In this document: in pieces, positions 30,784 to 38,939 of the stretch
How positions within the stretch are numbered: the stretch's first letter is position 1
How the letters are laid out: each line of letters starts with the position of its first letter
Origin: Sideroxydans lithotrophicus ES-1
GTDB lineage: Bacteria > Pseudomonadota > Gammaproteobacteria > Burkholderiales > Gallionellaceae
Direction: 5' to 3'
Length of the DNA stretch: 64,000 nucleotides
Assembly (NCBI RefSeq): GCF_000025705.1
Contig: NC_013959.1
Coordinates: 2,736,001 to 2,800,000, forward strand
Position numbers and translations under genes: made by a program
Notes under the pieces: model-generated
Told to the model about the DNA's origin: nothing
Databases searched by the model: none
Seen by the model: the letters and a program-made list of their open reading frames with translations, nothing else

Positions 30784-30815
30784 ATACTCCCCTCACCCCT
30801 TGGGGGAGAGGGAAC
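30784..30815. repeat. Palindromic repeat between ogt and xerD
   Basis: CTCCCCTCACCCCTTGGGGG then AGAGGGAA on the plus strand: arms of the CCCTCTCCC family. On the minus strand it encodes the last residues of ogt (LSPKG and the stop) and gives the GGGGAG ribosome-binding site of xerD. Confidence 0.7.
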
Positions 30816-31275
30816 TGTAGCTTTCATGTGCCAGCAACCAGCGCTTGATGTCGAGTGAGTCACCTTCCGCGTGCCCCATGAAGCCGCCCAGCCCGGTTTT
30901 GCCCACCACACGGTGACAGGGAATGACAACGGGTATCGGATTGCTACCGCAGGCCTGTCCTACTGCCTGGGCGCTTGAGCCGATCTGTTTTGCAAGTTCG
31001 CCATAGGTCAGCGTCTGCCCGCAGGGAATGTCCAGCATCGCCTGCCATACGTTGCACTGATGATGCGTGCCATCGAGTTCGAAAGACAGGTCGATCTCAT
31101 GCTTGGCATCGGCCAGCCAGGCTTCCAGTTCCGCGCAGATCGTTTTTGCCATTGCGCTCTGCGGCGGCTGCGATTTTGTTTTCCCGGGCAGGAATTCGAT
31201 GCCCAGCAGATCCGTGTCTGAACAGCGGATGCCGAGCTTGCCGAACGGTGCGGAGATGATTGCCTGATAGTCCAT
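30793..31275 (-). CDS. ogt: Methylated-DNA--protein-cysteine methyltransferase
   Basis: Ogt (160 aa) removes alkyl groups from O6-alkylguanine to its own cysteine in a suicide reaction. The active site is VVIPCHRVVGKTGLGGF; the Arg-finger/helix region QAVGQACGSNPIP precedes it. The start MDYQAIISAPFGKLG at 31275 fits short Ogt proteins. The final residues SLSPKG are encoded by the repeat at 30784-30815, so the natural C-terminus has probably been altered. Confidence 0.92.
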   Translation of the reverse strand: MDYQAIISAPFGKLGIRCSDTDLLGIEFLPGKTKSQPPQSAMAKTICAELEAWLADAKHEIDLSFELDGTHHQCNVWQAMLDIPCGQTLTYGELAKQIGSSAQAVGQACGSNPIPVVIPCHRVVGKTGLGGFMGHAEGDSLDIKRWLLAHESYSSLSPKG

Positions 31276-31291
31276 GCGCACATGATAGCCC

Positions 31292-31324
31292 AAAAAAAAA
31301 CGGGAGACCAAGCTCCCGTTTTTT
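31292..31324. terminator. Bidirectional Rho-independent terminator after rplS
   Basis: Stem CGGGAG (31301-31306) with CTCCCG (31313-31318), extended by A:T pairs, with A9 before and T6 after, so it works on both strands. Its main role should be to end the rpsP-rimM-trmD-rplS transcript on the minus strand. Confidence 0.85.
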
Positions 31325-31346
31325 GTATTGCCTGAAAGATCGCTGC

Positions 31347-31715
31347 TTATGCTTCCTTGCGTGCAGCCAGTTTCTCTTTGATACGTGCCGACTTGCCGGA
31401 ACGATCGCGCAGGTAGTACAGCTTGGCGCGGCGCACATCGCCGCGACGTTTGATTTCGATGCTGGCAACGCTTGGAGAGTAAGTCTGGAACGTACGCTCC
31501 ACACCTTCACCGGAGGAGACCTTGCGCACGATGAAGCTGGAGTTCAGCCCCTTGTTGCGCTTGGCGATGACCACGCCTTCGAAGGATTGCACACGCTTCT
31601 TGTCGCCTTCGACCACGTTCACGCCGACCACAACGGTGTCGCCGGGTGCGAAATTGGGGATGGTCTTGTTCAGACGCGCGATTTCTTCTTTTTCGAGAAT
31701 GCCGATCAGATTCAT
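31347..31715 (-). CDS. rplS: Ribosomal protein bL19
   Basis: bL19 (122 aa) sits at the 30S-50S interface. [30 protein letters not shown] and [20 protein letters not shown] are diagnostic. It is the last gene of the rpsP-rimM-trmD-rplS operon, overlapping the trmD stop by four bases, and is followed by a strong terminator. Confidence 0.98.
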   Translation of the reverse strand: MNLIGILEKEEIARLNKTIPNFAPGDTVVVGVNVVEGDKKRVQSFEGVVIAKRNKGLNSSFIVRKVSSGEGVERTFQTYSPSVASIEIKRRGDVRRAKLYYLRDRSGKSARIKEKLAARKEA

Positions 31716-32488
31716 TTTGTTTCCTTTTTTTGTGCGGAAGCTTGTTCCTGCTGGTACTCTGCCAGTAGCCGAGCTTCCTGTTTAGTCAACTGGCGTGATG
31801 CCAGCAAATCCGGGCGACGTTCCGCAGTCCTGCCTAATGCCTGCTTCAATCGCCACTTCTCTATCTCGGCGTGGTGCCCGGACATCAATACTTCCGGAAC
31901 CGCCTCGCCGTTATAAACCTCGGGCCGCGTGTAGTGGGGGCAATCCAGCAGTCCCTGTACGAAGGAATCCTGCTGCGCCGATGCGTCGTCGCCCAATACG
32001 CCGGGGATCTGCCGCACCACGCTGTCCATCACCACCATCGCTGCCAACTCGCCACCGGACAACACATAATCCCCGATGGAAAGCTCTTCATCCACTTGCT
32101 GGCGCAACAGGCGCTCATCCACGCCCTCGTAACGACTCGCCAGCAAAATCAATCCTTCGTCCCGCGCCAGCAGTTCCATCACCACTTCATGGGTGAGCTG
32201 CCTGCCTTGCGGCGAAAGGTGTATCACACAACTCTTCTTCGCTCCGCTTTGAACCTGCGCTGCTTTCGCTGCGCTGATCGCCTTCTCCAGCGGTTCCGCC
32301 AACATCACCATCCCGGGACCGCCACCGTAGGGACGGTCGTCGATGGTGCGGTAGTTGTCGGTGGTGAAATCGCGCGGATTCCACGTCTGCAACTGAAACT
32401 TGCCCTGCTCTGCCGCCCGCCGCGTCACGCCGTATTGGGTGAGCGCTTCGAACATCTCCGGGAACAGCGTGATGACGTCGAACCTCAT
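31712..32488 (-). CDS. trmD: tRNA (guanine(37)-N1)-methyltransferase
   Basis: TrmD (258 aa) methylates G37 next to the anticodon to prevent frameshifts. SPOUT-knot motifs: [28 protein letters not shown] and [17 protein letters not shown]. The start [13 protein letters not shown] gives an ATGA overlap with rimM. Confidence 0.98.
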   Translation of the reverse strand: MRFDVITLFPEMFEALTQYGVTRRAAEQGKFQLQTWNPRDFTTDNYRTIDDRPYGGGPGMVMLAEPLEKAISAAKAAQVQSGAKKSCVIHLSPQGRQLTHEVVMELLARDEGLILLASRYEGVDERLLRQQVDEELSIGDYVLSGGELAAMVVMDSVVRQIPGVLGDDASAQQDSFVQGLLDCPHYTRPEVYNGEAVPEVLMSGHHAEIEKWRLKQALGRTAERRPDLLASRQLTKQEARLLAEYQQEQASAQKKETK

Positions 32489-32985
32489 TTGAGGTAATCC
32501 GCCTGCCAATCCACACGAATCAATTTATTCTGCAAATCCACTTGCCGGATGACGCTGGCAATGAACGGCATCAATGTTTCGCCGCCCTCACCCTTGACCA
32601 CCAGCACGTCATTCGCGCCGGTCTCCAACAGGGAGTCCACCGTGCCGAACTTTTCGCCGGCCAGATTCTCCACCGACAGGCCGATCAAGTCGGACCAGTA
32701 GTATTCGCCTTCCTGCTGCTCCGGCAAGCTGTCGCGCGGAACCGCGATCAACAACCCTTTGCATTTTTCGGCGGCGGTGCGGTCGACGATACCCTGCAAT
32801 TTTGCGATGAGTACCTTGCCGCCATGCACGTTCGCTTCCAGCACTTCCAGCGGACGCCAGCTTTGTTCGTTGCCCACATACCAAGTGCTGTAGTCGAGCA
32901 GGCTGTCCAGATACTCGGTAAAAGCCTGCACTTTCACCCAACCTTGAATGCCCTGCGCCCCGACCACCTTCCCCATGACGACCAT
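32485..32985 (-). CDS. rimM: Ribosome maturation factor RimM
   Basis: RimM (166 aa from this start) helps 30S maturation through ribosomal protein S19. N-terminal [19 protein letters not shown] and the C-terminal PRC-barrel ([29 protein letters not shown]-like [12 protein letters not shown]) are present. The start at 32985 is the usual family start but has no clear ribosome-binding site. The frame is open 39 codons upstream to an ATG at 33102, five bases past rpsP; that stretch is encoded by a palindromic repeat (PPPQPSPRGRRGERG), so an N-terminal extension may be translated. Confidence 0.93.
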   Translation of the reverse strand: MVVMGKVVGAQGIQGWVKVQAFTEYLDSLLDYSTWYVGNEQSWRPLEVLEANVHGGKVLIAKLQGIVDRTAAEKCKGLLIAVPRDSLPEQQEGEYYWSDLIGLSVENLAGEKFGTVDSLLETGANDVLVVKGEGGETLMPFIASVIRQVDLQNKLIRVDWQADYLK

Positions 32986-33019
32986 GGGGCTTGCAGGAGT
33001 CAAAGATTGATTTCCACGT

Positions 33020-33075
33020 TCGCCCCTTCTCCCTCGGGGGGAGGGTTGGGGTGGGGGACTCCCGCCAGACGCAGC
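33020..33075. repeat. Palindromic repeat between rpsP and rimM
   Basis: CCCCTTCTCCCTCGGGGGGA followed by GGGTTGGGGTGGGGG, a member of the CCCTCTCCC family with one arm longer. It separates two genes normally only a few bases apart and is open in the rimM frame. Confidence 0.7.
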
Positions 33076-33107
33076 GGGAACCCCGGCACGGCGAACCGCC
33101 ATGCTAG

Positions 33108-33362
33108 TTAGGCCTTGGCTGCTGCACCGGCTTTTTTGACCAGGCGACCTACGGTCTCGCTCAACTGCGCACCCTTATCCTGCCAGTGCGTCACGCGATC
33201 CAGCTGGATACGCAGACCTTCGGAGCCTTCGGCTGCCAGAGGATTGTAGAAGCCGACACGCTCGATGAAACGGCCGTCACGACGGTTGCGGGAATCCGCC
33301 ACCACCACGTTGTAATACGGACGGTTCTTGGAACCACCGCGAGAAAGACGAATGACTACCAT
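33108..33362 (-). CDS. rpsP: Ribosomal protein bS16
   Basis: bS16 (84 aa). [34 protein letters not shown] and the [14 protein letters not shown] stretch are diagnostic. First gene of the rpsP-rimM-trmD-rplS operon. The ~100 bases upstream hold a possible TTGGCA -35 and AT-rich -10 region. Confidence 0.98.
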   Translation of the reverse strand: MVVIRLSRGGSKNRPYYNVVVADSRNRRDGRFIERVGFYNPLAAEGSEGLRIQLDRVTHWQDKGAQLSETVGRLVKKAGAAAKA

Positions 33363-33422
33363 AATGATTACCCGATAAAATTTAGATTTGGACTATGCCA
33401 AAAGGGCGCGAATTCTACGATA

Positions 33423-33443
33423 CCTTGCCAACCTCTGGCAAGG
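33423..33443. terminator. Hairpin after the CcsA-like gene (weak terminator)
   Basis: Eight-bp perfect stem CCTTGCCA/TGGCAAGG with a five-base loop, 20 bases past the CcsA-like stop. There is no T-run, so termination would be inefficient; it may separate that gene from rpsP. Confidence 0.45.
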
Positions 33444-33461
33444 ACTGTTTTGACAGGAAAA

Positions 33462-34274
33462 TCAGCGGTGCAGGATGGCTTCCAGCACGAACTGGGTACC
33501 CAGATAGGCCAGCACCAGGAAGAAAAAGCCGCTCAGCGTCCACCGTACGGCGATATGGCCGCGCCAGCCATAGAATCGATGGCCCATCAACAGCGTGGCA
33601 AACACGCCCCAGGACAGGATCCCGAACAGCACTTTGTGGCTGAACCGCCACGGATGGCCAAAAAGCTCCTCGGAAAACATCATGCCGGACGCGATCGTGA
33701 TGCTCAGCAATACGAATCCCACCCCGATGACGCGGAACAGCAATATCTCCATGGTCAGCAGCGGCGGCAGGTTACGCAGCACCTTCGGCATCTTGGCATG
33801 ATGCAGGCGCTTTTCGACCAGCGAGATCAGTGCCGCATGCAAGGCGGCAATAGTGAACAGACTATAAGCAAGCATCGCGCCCAGAACATGGGTATCGAAC
33901 AGACTGGAAGCCGGCTGCGACAGGATGCGTACATCCGGGAAGATGGCCGGCAGCGCGGTGCTGACGGCTGCCAGCGGCAATACCAGCGTCTGCAAGCTGG
34001 ACAGCGGGTAGAAATAACGCGCCAGCCAATATATCAGCACGGTCAGCCACAGGATGAGCGACAGCGCATACACCAGCCCCAGATTCAAGGCCCCCCAGAT
34101 GAACAGGGTGTCGTACAGCAGCCAGCCATGCAACGCCAGCGGAATGATGACCAGAAAACCCAATGCCCCCCGATTCTGCTGCTCTGCATTGCCTGCCGCC
34201 TGCGCGCGCCAGAACAGAATAGCCAGAACGGAATAAAGGGCAAACGTGAGCAGATGCAGGGCTTGGTTCGACAT
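33462..34274 (-). CDS. CcsA/YpjD-type cytochrome c assembly membrane protein
   Basis: A 270-aa inner-membrane protein with about eight hydrophobic segments. It matches the CcsA/ResC/CcmF-like fold of YpjD proteins: HGWLLYDTLF, the long hydrophobic core, LFDTHVLGAMLAYSLFTIAALHA and SHKVLFGILSWGVFATLL with histidines that in relatives hold heme. The conserved tryptophan-rich WWD loop of true CcsA is not evident, so a role in cytochrome c heme delivery is uncertain; YpjD next to ffh is a common arrangement. The start MSNQALHLL at 34274 is set by homology; no strong ribosome-binding site. Divergent from ffh. Confidence 0.85.
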   Translation of the reverse strand: MSNQALHLLTFALYSVLAILFWRAQAAGNAEQQNRGALGFLVIIPLALHGWLLYDTLFIWGALNLGLVYALSLILWLTVLIYWLARYFYPLSSLQTLVLPLAAVSTALPAIFPDVRILSQPASSLFDTHVLGAMLAYSLFTIAALHAALISLVEKRLHHAKMPKVLRNLPPLLTMEILLFRVIGVGFVLLSITIASGMMFSEELFGHPWRFSHKVLFGILSWGVFATLLMGHRFYGWRGHIAVRWTLSGFFFLVLAYLGTQFVLEAILHR

Positions 34275-34370
34275 GGAGAGTGCAAATGTTTTAGACTGTG
34301 CGGATTCTACAGGAAGCGCCGCGAAAGTGTCTGCACCGGCGTTCGCTGAAACAATCTCGGGATCTAGATC

Positions 34371-35723
34371 ATGCTGGACAACCTTACGCAACGCCTCTCG
34401 GGCATCGTCAAGAACCTGCGCGGACAGGCGCGGCTGACCGAGAGCAACATCCAGGACGCCCTGCGCGAAGTGCGCCTTGCCCTGCTGGAAGCCGACGTAG
34501 CATTGCCGGTAGTGAAGGAATTCATCGCCAAGGTAAAGGACGCGGCGCTGGGGCAGGAAGTCATCGGCAACCTGCAACCCGGACAAGCGCTGATCGGTGT
34601 GGTCAACCGCGAGCTGACCAAACTGATGGGCGAGCATAACGATGCGCTCAACCTCGCCGCCGTGCCGCCGGCAGTGATCCTGATGGCCGGCCTGCAAGGC
34701 GCGGGCAAGACCACCAGTAGCGGCAAGCTGGCCAAGTTGCTGCGCGAGCAGAACAAGAAGAAAGTGCTGCTGGTAAGCTGTGACGTATATCGTCCTGCCG
34801 CGATCGAGCAACTGCGCATGCTGGCACAACAGCTCGATGTCGACTTCTTCCCGTCCGACGCATCACAAAAACCGCAAGACATCGCCCTCGCCGCGCACGA
34901 CTTTGCGAAGAAACACCACCATGACGTGCTGATCGTCGACACCGCCGGCCGCCTGGCCGTGGACGAAGCGATGATGGCCGAGATCAAGGACCTGCATGCC
35001 GCGCTGAAACCGATCGAGACGCTGTTCGTGGTCGATGCGATGACCGGCCAGGATGCGGTGAACACGGCCAAGGCCTTCGGCGATGCCCTGCCGCTGACCG
35101 GCGTGATCCTCACCAAGCTGGACGGTGACGCCCGCGGCGGCGCCGCCCTGTCGGTGCGGCAGGTTACCGGCAAGCCGATCAAGTTCGTCGGCGTCAGCGA
35201 AAAACCGAACGGACTCGAAGCTTTCCATCCGGAACGCATGGCCCAGCGCATCCTCGGCATGGGCGACGTGCTGTCGCTGCTGGAAGAGGCTCAGCGCAAC
35301 GTGGACCACGCCGCAGCCGAGAAACTGGCCAAGAAGATGCACAGCGGCAAGGGCTTCGACCTCAACGACTTCAAGATGCAGATCGTGCAGATGAAGAAGA
35401 TGGGCGGCATGTCGGCGCTGATGGACAAATTGCCGGCGCAACTGTCGCAAGCCGCGGCAAATGCGAAGGTCGACGAGCGCCAGATCAACCGCACCGAGGG
35501 CATCATCAACTCGATGACTCCGTTCGAACGCGCCCACCCCGAGCTCATCAAGGCCTCGCGCAAACGCCGTATCGCCGCCGGAGCAGGCGTGCAGGTGATG
35601 CACGTCAACCAGCTGCTGAACCAGTTCGAACAGTCGCAGAAGATGATGAAGATGTTCAGCGGTAAAGGCGCCATGGCCAAAATGATGAAGGGGATGGCAG
35701 GCAAATTCCCCGGCATGCGCTAA
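34371..35723 (+). CDS. ffh: Signal recognition particle protein Ffh
   Basis: Ffh (450 aa) binds 4.5S RNA and signal sequences to deliver membrane proteins to FtsY. N domain (1-~85), G domain with GLQGAGKTTSSGKLA, DTAGRLAVDE and TKLDGDARGG, and a methionine-rich M domain (~300-450, ending MMKGMAGKFPGMR). Length and motifs are standard. Confidence 0.98.
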   Translation: MLDNLTQRLSGIVKNLRGQARLTESNIQDALREVRLALLEADVALPVVKEFIAKVKDAALGQEVIGNLQPGQALIGVVNRELTKLMGEHNDALNLAAVPPAVILMAGLQGAGKTTSSGKLAKLLREQNKKKVLLVSCDVYRPAAIEQLRMLAQQLDVDFFPSDASQKPQDIALAAHDFAKKHHHDVLIVDTAGRLAVDEAMMAEIKDLHAALKPIETLFVVDAMTGQDAVNTAKAFGDALPLTGVILTKLDGDARGGAALSVRQVTGKPIKFVGVSEKPNGLEAFHPERMAQRILGMGDVLSLLEEAQRNVDHAAAEKLAKKMHSGKGFDLNDFKMQIVQMKKMGGMSALMDKLPAQLSQAAANAKVDERQINRTEGIINSMTPFERAHPELIKASRKRRIAAGAGVQVMHVNQLLNQFEQSQKMMKMFSGKGAMAKMMKGMAGKFPGMR

Positions 35724-35748
35724 CCAATCCTTAACCAAGACAATCGAC

Positions 35749-36453
35749 ATGACTATCAAAGCCATCATTTTCGATGTGGACGGCACGCTTGCCGATACCG
35801 AAGATGCACACCGCATCGCATTCAACAAGGCATTCGCCGAGAACAGACTTCCCTGGAACTGGGACGTGGCGCTATACGACAGGCTGCTGAAGGTGACGGG
35901 CGGCAAGGAACGCATCAAGCACTATGTCGAAAGCTGCCTGCCGGATTTCCCCAGGCCGGTCGACTATGACGGCTTCGTCAAGCACCTGCATGTGGTGAAG
36001 ACCGGCCATTACACGGCAATGCTGCGCGATGGCCTGATCCCGCTCCGCCCCGGCATCAGGCAACTCATCGGCGATGCGCACAAGGCCGGCATCAAGCTGG
36101 CCATCGCCACTACCACTTCGCCGGAGAATGTCGCCGCCTTGCTGGAAGTCGGCCTCGGCAAGGATTGGGAGAAACATTTCGATGCCATCGGTTGCGGCGA
36201 CATCGTGCCGCAGAAGAAGCCGGCGCCGGACATCTATAACTGGGTGTTGAACCAGCTCAAGCTCGCGCCGCAGGATTGCATCGCACTGGAAGACTCCAAC
36301 AATGGCCTGCGCTCGGCACTGGCCGCCGGCATCAAGACCTACGTCACCACCAATCCATACACGCACCGGCAGGATTTCGCCGATGCTGCCGCAGTGTTCG
36401 ACGACCTGGGCGACCTGGCGAACTTCTACAAGGTCACCGGCCTGCGCATTTAA
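35749..36453 (+). CDS. CbbY-like HAD-family sugar-phosphate phosphatase
   Basis: A 234-aa HAD hydrolase. Motif I FDVDGTLADTEDAH (nucleophile Asp and acid Asp), motif II IATTTSPEN, motif III Lys in QKKPAPDIYN and motif IV LEDSNNGLRSA are complete. The cap domain and the N-terminal pattern TEDAHRIAFNKAF match CbbY, which clears xylulose-1,5-bisphosphate, an inhibitor of RuBisCO. The gene is 25 bases downstream of ffh; no RuBisCO genes are in the window. The specific substrate is inferred from family resemblance. Confidence 0.85.
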   Translation: MTIKAIIFDVDGTLADTEDAHRIAFNKAFAENRLPWNWDVALYDRLLKVTGGKERIKHYVESCLPDFPRPVDYDGFVKHLHVVKTGHYTAMLRDGLIPLRPGIRQLIGDAHKAGIKLAIATTTSPENVAALLEVGLGKDWEKHFDAIGCGDIVPQKKPAPDIYNWVLNQLKLAPQDCIALEDSNNGLRSALAAGIKTYVTTNPYTHRQDFADAAAVFDDLGDLANFYKVTGLRI

Positions 36454-36510
36454 GCAACCCGGCCGGTTTCCTGCTAATCTTGCGGACAATCCAATTGTCC
36501 GCAAAACATC

Positions 36511-38028
36511 ATGCAAAGCTATCTCAAGAGAATCCTGACCGCCCGCGTCTATGACGTGGCGGTCGAAACGCCGCTGGAACTCGCCCCCAACCTGTCGGCA
36601 CGCATCGGCAACAACGTATTGTTCAAGCGCGAAGACATGCAGCCTGTATTCTCGTTCAAGCTGCGCGGCGCCTACAACAAGATGGCGCAGCTCAACCCGG
36701 AGCAACTCAAGCGCGGCGTGATCGCCGCCTCGGCCGGCAATCATGCCCAGGGCGTGGCGCTCTCGGCACACCGCCTCGGTTGCAAGGCCATCATCGTGAT
36801 GCCGACCACCACGCCGCAGGTGAAGATCGATGCGGTCAGGCATTTCGGCCAGCGCTCGGTTGAGATCGTGATGCACGGCGACAGTTACAGCGATGCCTGC
36901 GCCCATGCCTACGCGCTGGAGAAAGAGAAACAGCTCACTTTCGTGCACCCGTTCGACGATCCCGATGTGATCGCCGGACAAGGCACCATCGCGATGGAGA
37001 TATTGCGCCAGCGCCAGGCACCGATCCATGCCATCTTCTGCGCCATCGGCGGCGGCGGCTTGATCGCGGGCGTGGCCGCCTACGTCAAGCAGGTGCGCCC
37101 CGACATCAAGGTGATCGGCGTGCAGACCACCGATTCGGATGCAATGGCGCGCTCGCTGAAAAGCAGGAAGCGCGTCACGCTCAACGACGTCGGCCTGTTC
37201 TCGGACGGCACCGCTGTCAAACTGGCCGGGGAAGAGACCTTCCGTGTATGCAAACAGTACGTCGATGAAGTGGTACTGGTGGATACCGACGCGGTATGCG
37301 CGGCGATCAAGGACGTGTTCCAGGACACGCGCTCCATCCTCGAACCGGCCGGCGCGCTGGCCGTCGCCGGCGCTAAGCTCTACGCCAAGCGCGAACAGCT
37401 GAAGGGCGAGACGCTGGTCACCGTGTGCAGCGGCGCGAACATGAACTTCGACCGTCTGCGTTTCGTCGCCGAACGCTCCGAGATCGGCGAAAAGCGCGAA
37501 GCCATCCTCGCCGTCACCATCCCGGAGACACCCGGCAGCTTCCGCAAGTTCTGCACGCTGCTGGGCAAGCGCAACATCACCGAGTTCAACTACCGCTATG
37601 CCGACCCGAAAGCGGCGCAGGTGTTTGTCGGCATCCAGGTCAAGGATCAGTCCGAAACGGCCGATCTGGTTGACAAGCTGCAGCGCGGCAAGCTGCCGAC
37701 GCTCGACCTTTCCGACAATGAAATGGCCAAGCTGCATCTGCGCCACCTGGTCGGCGGCCATGCCCCTGAAGCAAAAGACGAGATCATCTTCCGTTTCGAG
37801 TTCCCGGAGCGCCCCGGCGCGCTGATGAACTTCCTCAACAGCATGGACCACAGCTGGAATATCAGCCTGTTCCACTACCGCAACCACGGGGCGGACTACG
37901 GCCGCGTGCTGGTCGGCATGCAGGTGCCGCGCACCGACAAGAAAGCGCTCAAGACCTTCCTCGACACGCTCGGCTATCCGTACTGGGACGAGAGCGACAA
38001 TCCGGCCTACCGGCTGTTTTTGGGTTGA
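36511..38028 (+). CDS. ilvA: Threonine ammonia-lyase, biosynthetic (IlvA)
   Basis: IlvA (505 aa) deaminates threonine to 2-oxobutanoate, the first step to isoleucine. PLP lysine K50 in FSFKLRGAYN, SAGNHAQGVALSA, and the phosphate-binding GGGGLIAGVAA are present. Two ACT-like regulatory domains follow (~330-400 and ~425-500), so isoleucine feedback control is expected. Full length for the biosynthetic enzyme. Confidence 0.96.
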   Translation: MQSYLKRILTARVYDVAVETPLELAPNLSARIGNNVLFKREDMQPVFSFKLRGAYNKMAQLNPEQLKRGVIAASAGNHAQGVALSAHRLGCKAIIVMPTTTPQVKIDAVRHFGQRSVEIVMHGDSYSDACAHAYALEKEKQLTFVHPFDDPDVIAGQGTIAMEILRQRQAPIHAIFCAIGGGGLIAGVAAYVKQVRPDIKVIGVQTTDSDAMARSLKSRKRVTLNDVGLFSDGTAVKLAGEETFRVCKQYVDEVVLVDTDAVCAAIKDVFQDTRSILEPAGALAVAGAKLYAKREQLKGETLVTVCSGANMNFDRLRFVAERSEIGEKREAILAVTIPETPGSFRKFCTLLGKRNITEFNYRYADPKAAQVFVGIQVKDQSETADLVDKLQRGKLPTLDLSDNEMAKLHLRHLVGGHAPEAKDEIIFRFEFPERPGALMNFLNSMDHSWNISLFHYRNHGADYGRVLVGMQVPRTDKKALKTFLDTLGYPYWDESDNPAYRLFLG

Positions 38029-38034
38029 TTCCGG

Positions 38035-38340
38035 GTGAGCACGGACTCTTTCCGTGATTTCGTGCTGGAACACCTCGCCGGTCTGGGCGATTTGCGCTGC
38101 AAACGCATGTGCGGCGGCCATGGGCTGTATGCCGGAGAAAAGTTTTTCGGCATCCCGTTCGATGGCAGACTGTATTTCAGGACGCATCCGGACACCCTGC
38201 CCGACTTTCCGGCCCGTAACGCCCCCGTTTTTTCTCCCTCAAAAAAGCAGATTTTGCAGAATTACCACGAAGTTCCGGCAGATATTCTCGAAGATAGCGA
38301 GTTTTTCCCGCTTTGGGCGAGGAAGGCAGCCTGGCAATGA
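38035..38340 (+). CDS. TfoX N-terminal-domain protein
   Basis: A 101-aa protein. CKRMCGGHGLYAGEKFFG and GRLYFRT fit the TfoX/Sxy N-terminal domain, as does the ending YHEVPADILEDSEFFPLWARKA. TfoX proteins are competence regulators in gammaproteobacteria; short single-domain forms like this are widespread with unknown role. It starts at a GTG six bases after ilvA and overlaps the next gene by four bases (ATGA), so the three are co-expressed. Confidence 0.85.
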   Translation: MSTDSFRDFVLEHLAGLGDLRCKRMCGGHGLYAGEKFFGIPFDGRLYFRTHPDTLPDFPARNAPVFSPSKKQILQNYHEVPADILEDSEFFPLWARKAAWQ

Positions 38341-38936
38341 ACATCCAAGCTAGGAAGCAGGCACTCAGGCAAAGTATAATCGCCGCCCGCGAAAAGTTGC
38401 CCGCGGCCGAACGCTTGCGGCTGAGCCGTGCCGTTGTCGGCTCCATCTGCGAGTTGCCGGAGTATCAGCAAGCCGCAACGGTACTGGGTTATCTGAATTT
38501 CGGGGCGGAACTAGCCGCCGAGTTGTGGGTGCAGCATGCATTGGCCGATGGCAAACAAGTATTGTTGCCGAGGGTGAACCGGGCCAGCAAGCATCTGGAC
38601 TTATATAAGGTGCGCGATTTACAGCATGACGTGGCTCCCGGCTTATGGGGCATACGTGAACCGGTCACCGAACGCTGCATAAAAGAAGAGGCGCTGGGGA
38701 CAGTGGATTTCATCCTGTTACCGGGCGTGGCGTTCACCCGCAAGGGTGCGCGCCTGGGATACGGCGGTGGCTTTTACGACAAGCTGCTGGCGTCGATGCC
38801 GAACCGGCCGAATCTGGTCGCAGGGGCGTTTGCATTACAAGTAGTACCGGAGATTCCGCAGGAAAAGACCGACCACAATGTGGGCTGGCTGGTGACGGAA
38901 GACGAAACGATACGTTGCAACTTAGGGAGAGGGTAA
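38337..38936 (+). CDS. 5-formyltetrahydrofolate cyclo-ligase
   Basis: A 199-aa MTHFS/YgfA protein that converts 5-formyl-THF to 5,10-methenyl-THF using ATP. N-terminal KQALRQSIIAAREKL, the middle GIREP and C-terminal PGVAFTRKGARLGYGGGFYDKLL are the family motifs. The ATG at 38337 overlaps the TfoX-like stop; an upstream in-frame start at 38313 is less likely. No room exists for a 6S RNA gene, which often precedes this gene elsewhere. Confidence 0.93.
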   Translation: MNIQARKQALRQSIIAAREKLPAAERLRLSRAVVGSICELPEYQQAATVLGYLNFGAELAAELWVQHALADGKQVLLPRVNRASKHLDLYKVRDLQHDVAPGLWGIREPVTERCIKEEALGTVDFILLPGVAFTRKGARLGYGGGFYDKLLASMPNRPNLVAGAFALQVVPEIPQEKTDHNVGWLVTEDETIRCNLGRG

Positions 38937-38939
38937 GCG

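Noticed and set aside
35872-38187. Long minus-strand frame (771 codons) opposite the CbbY-like gene and ilvA
   Set aside because: Antisense shadow of GC-rich coding sequence; both genes on the plus strand have complete motifs.
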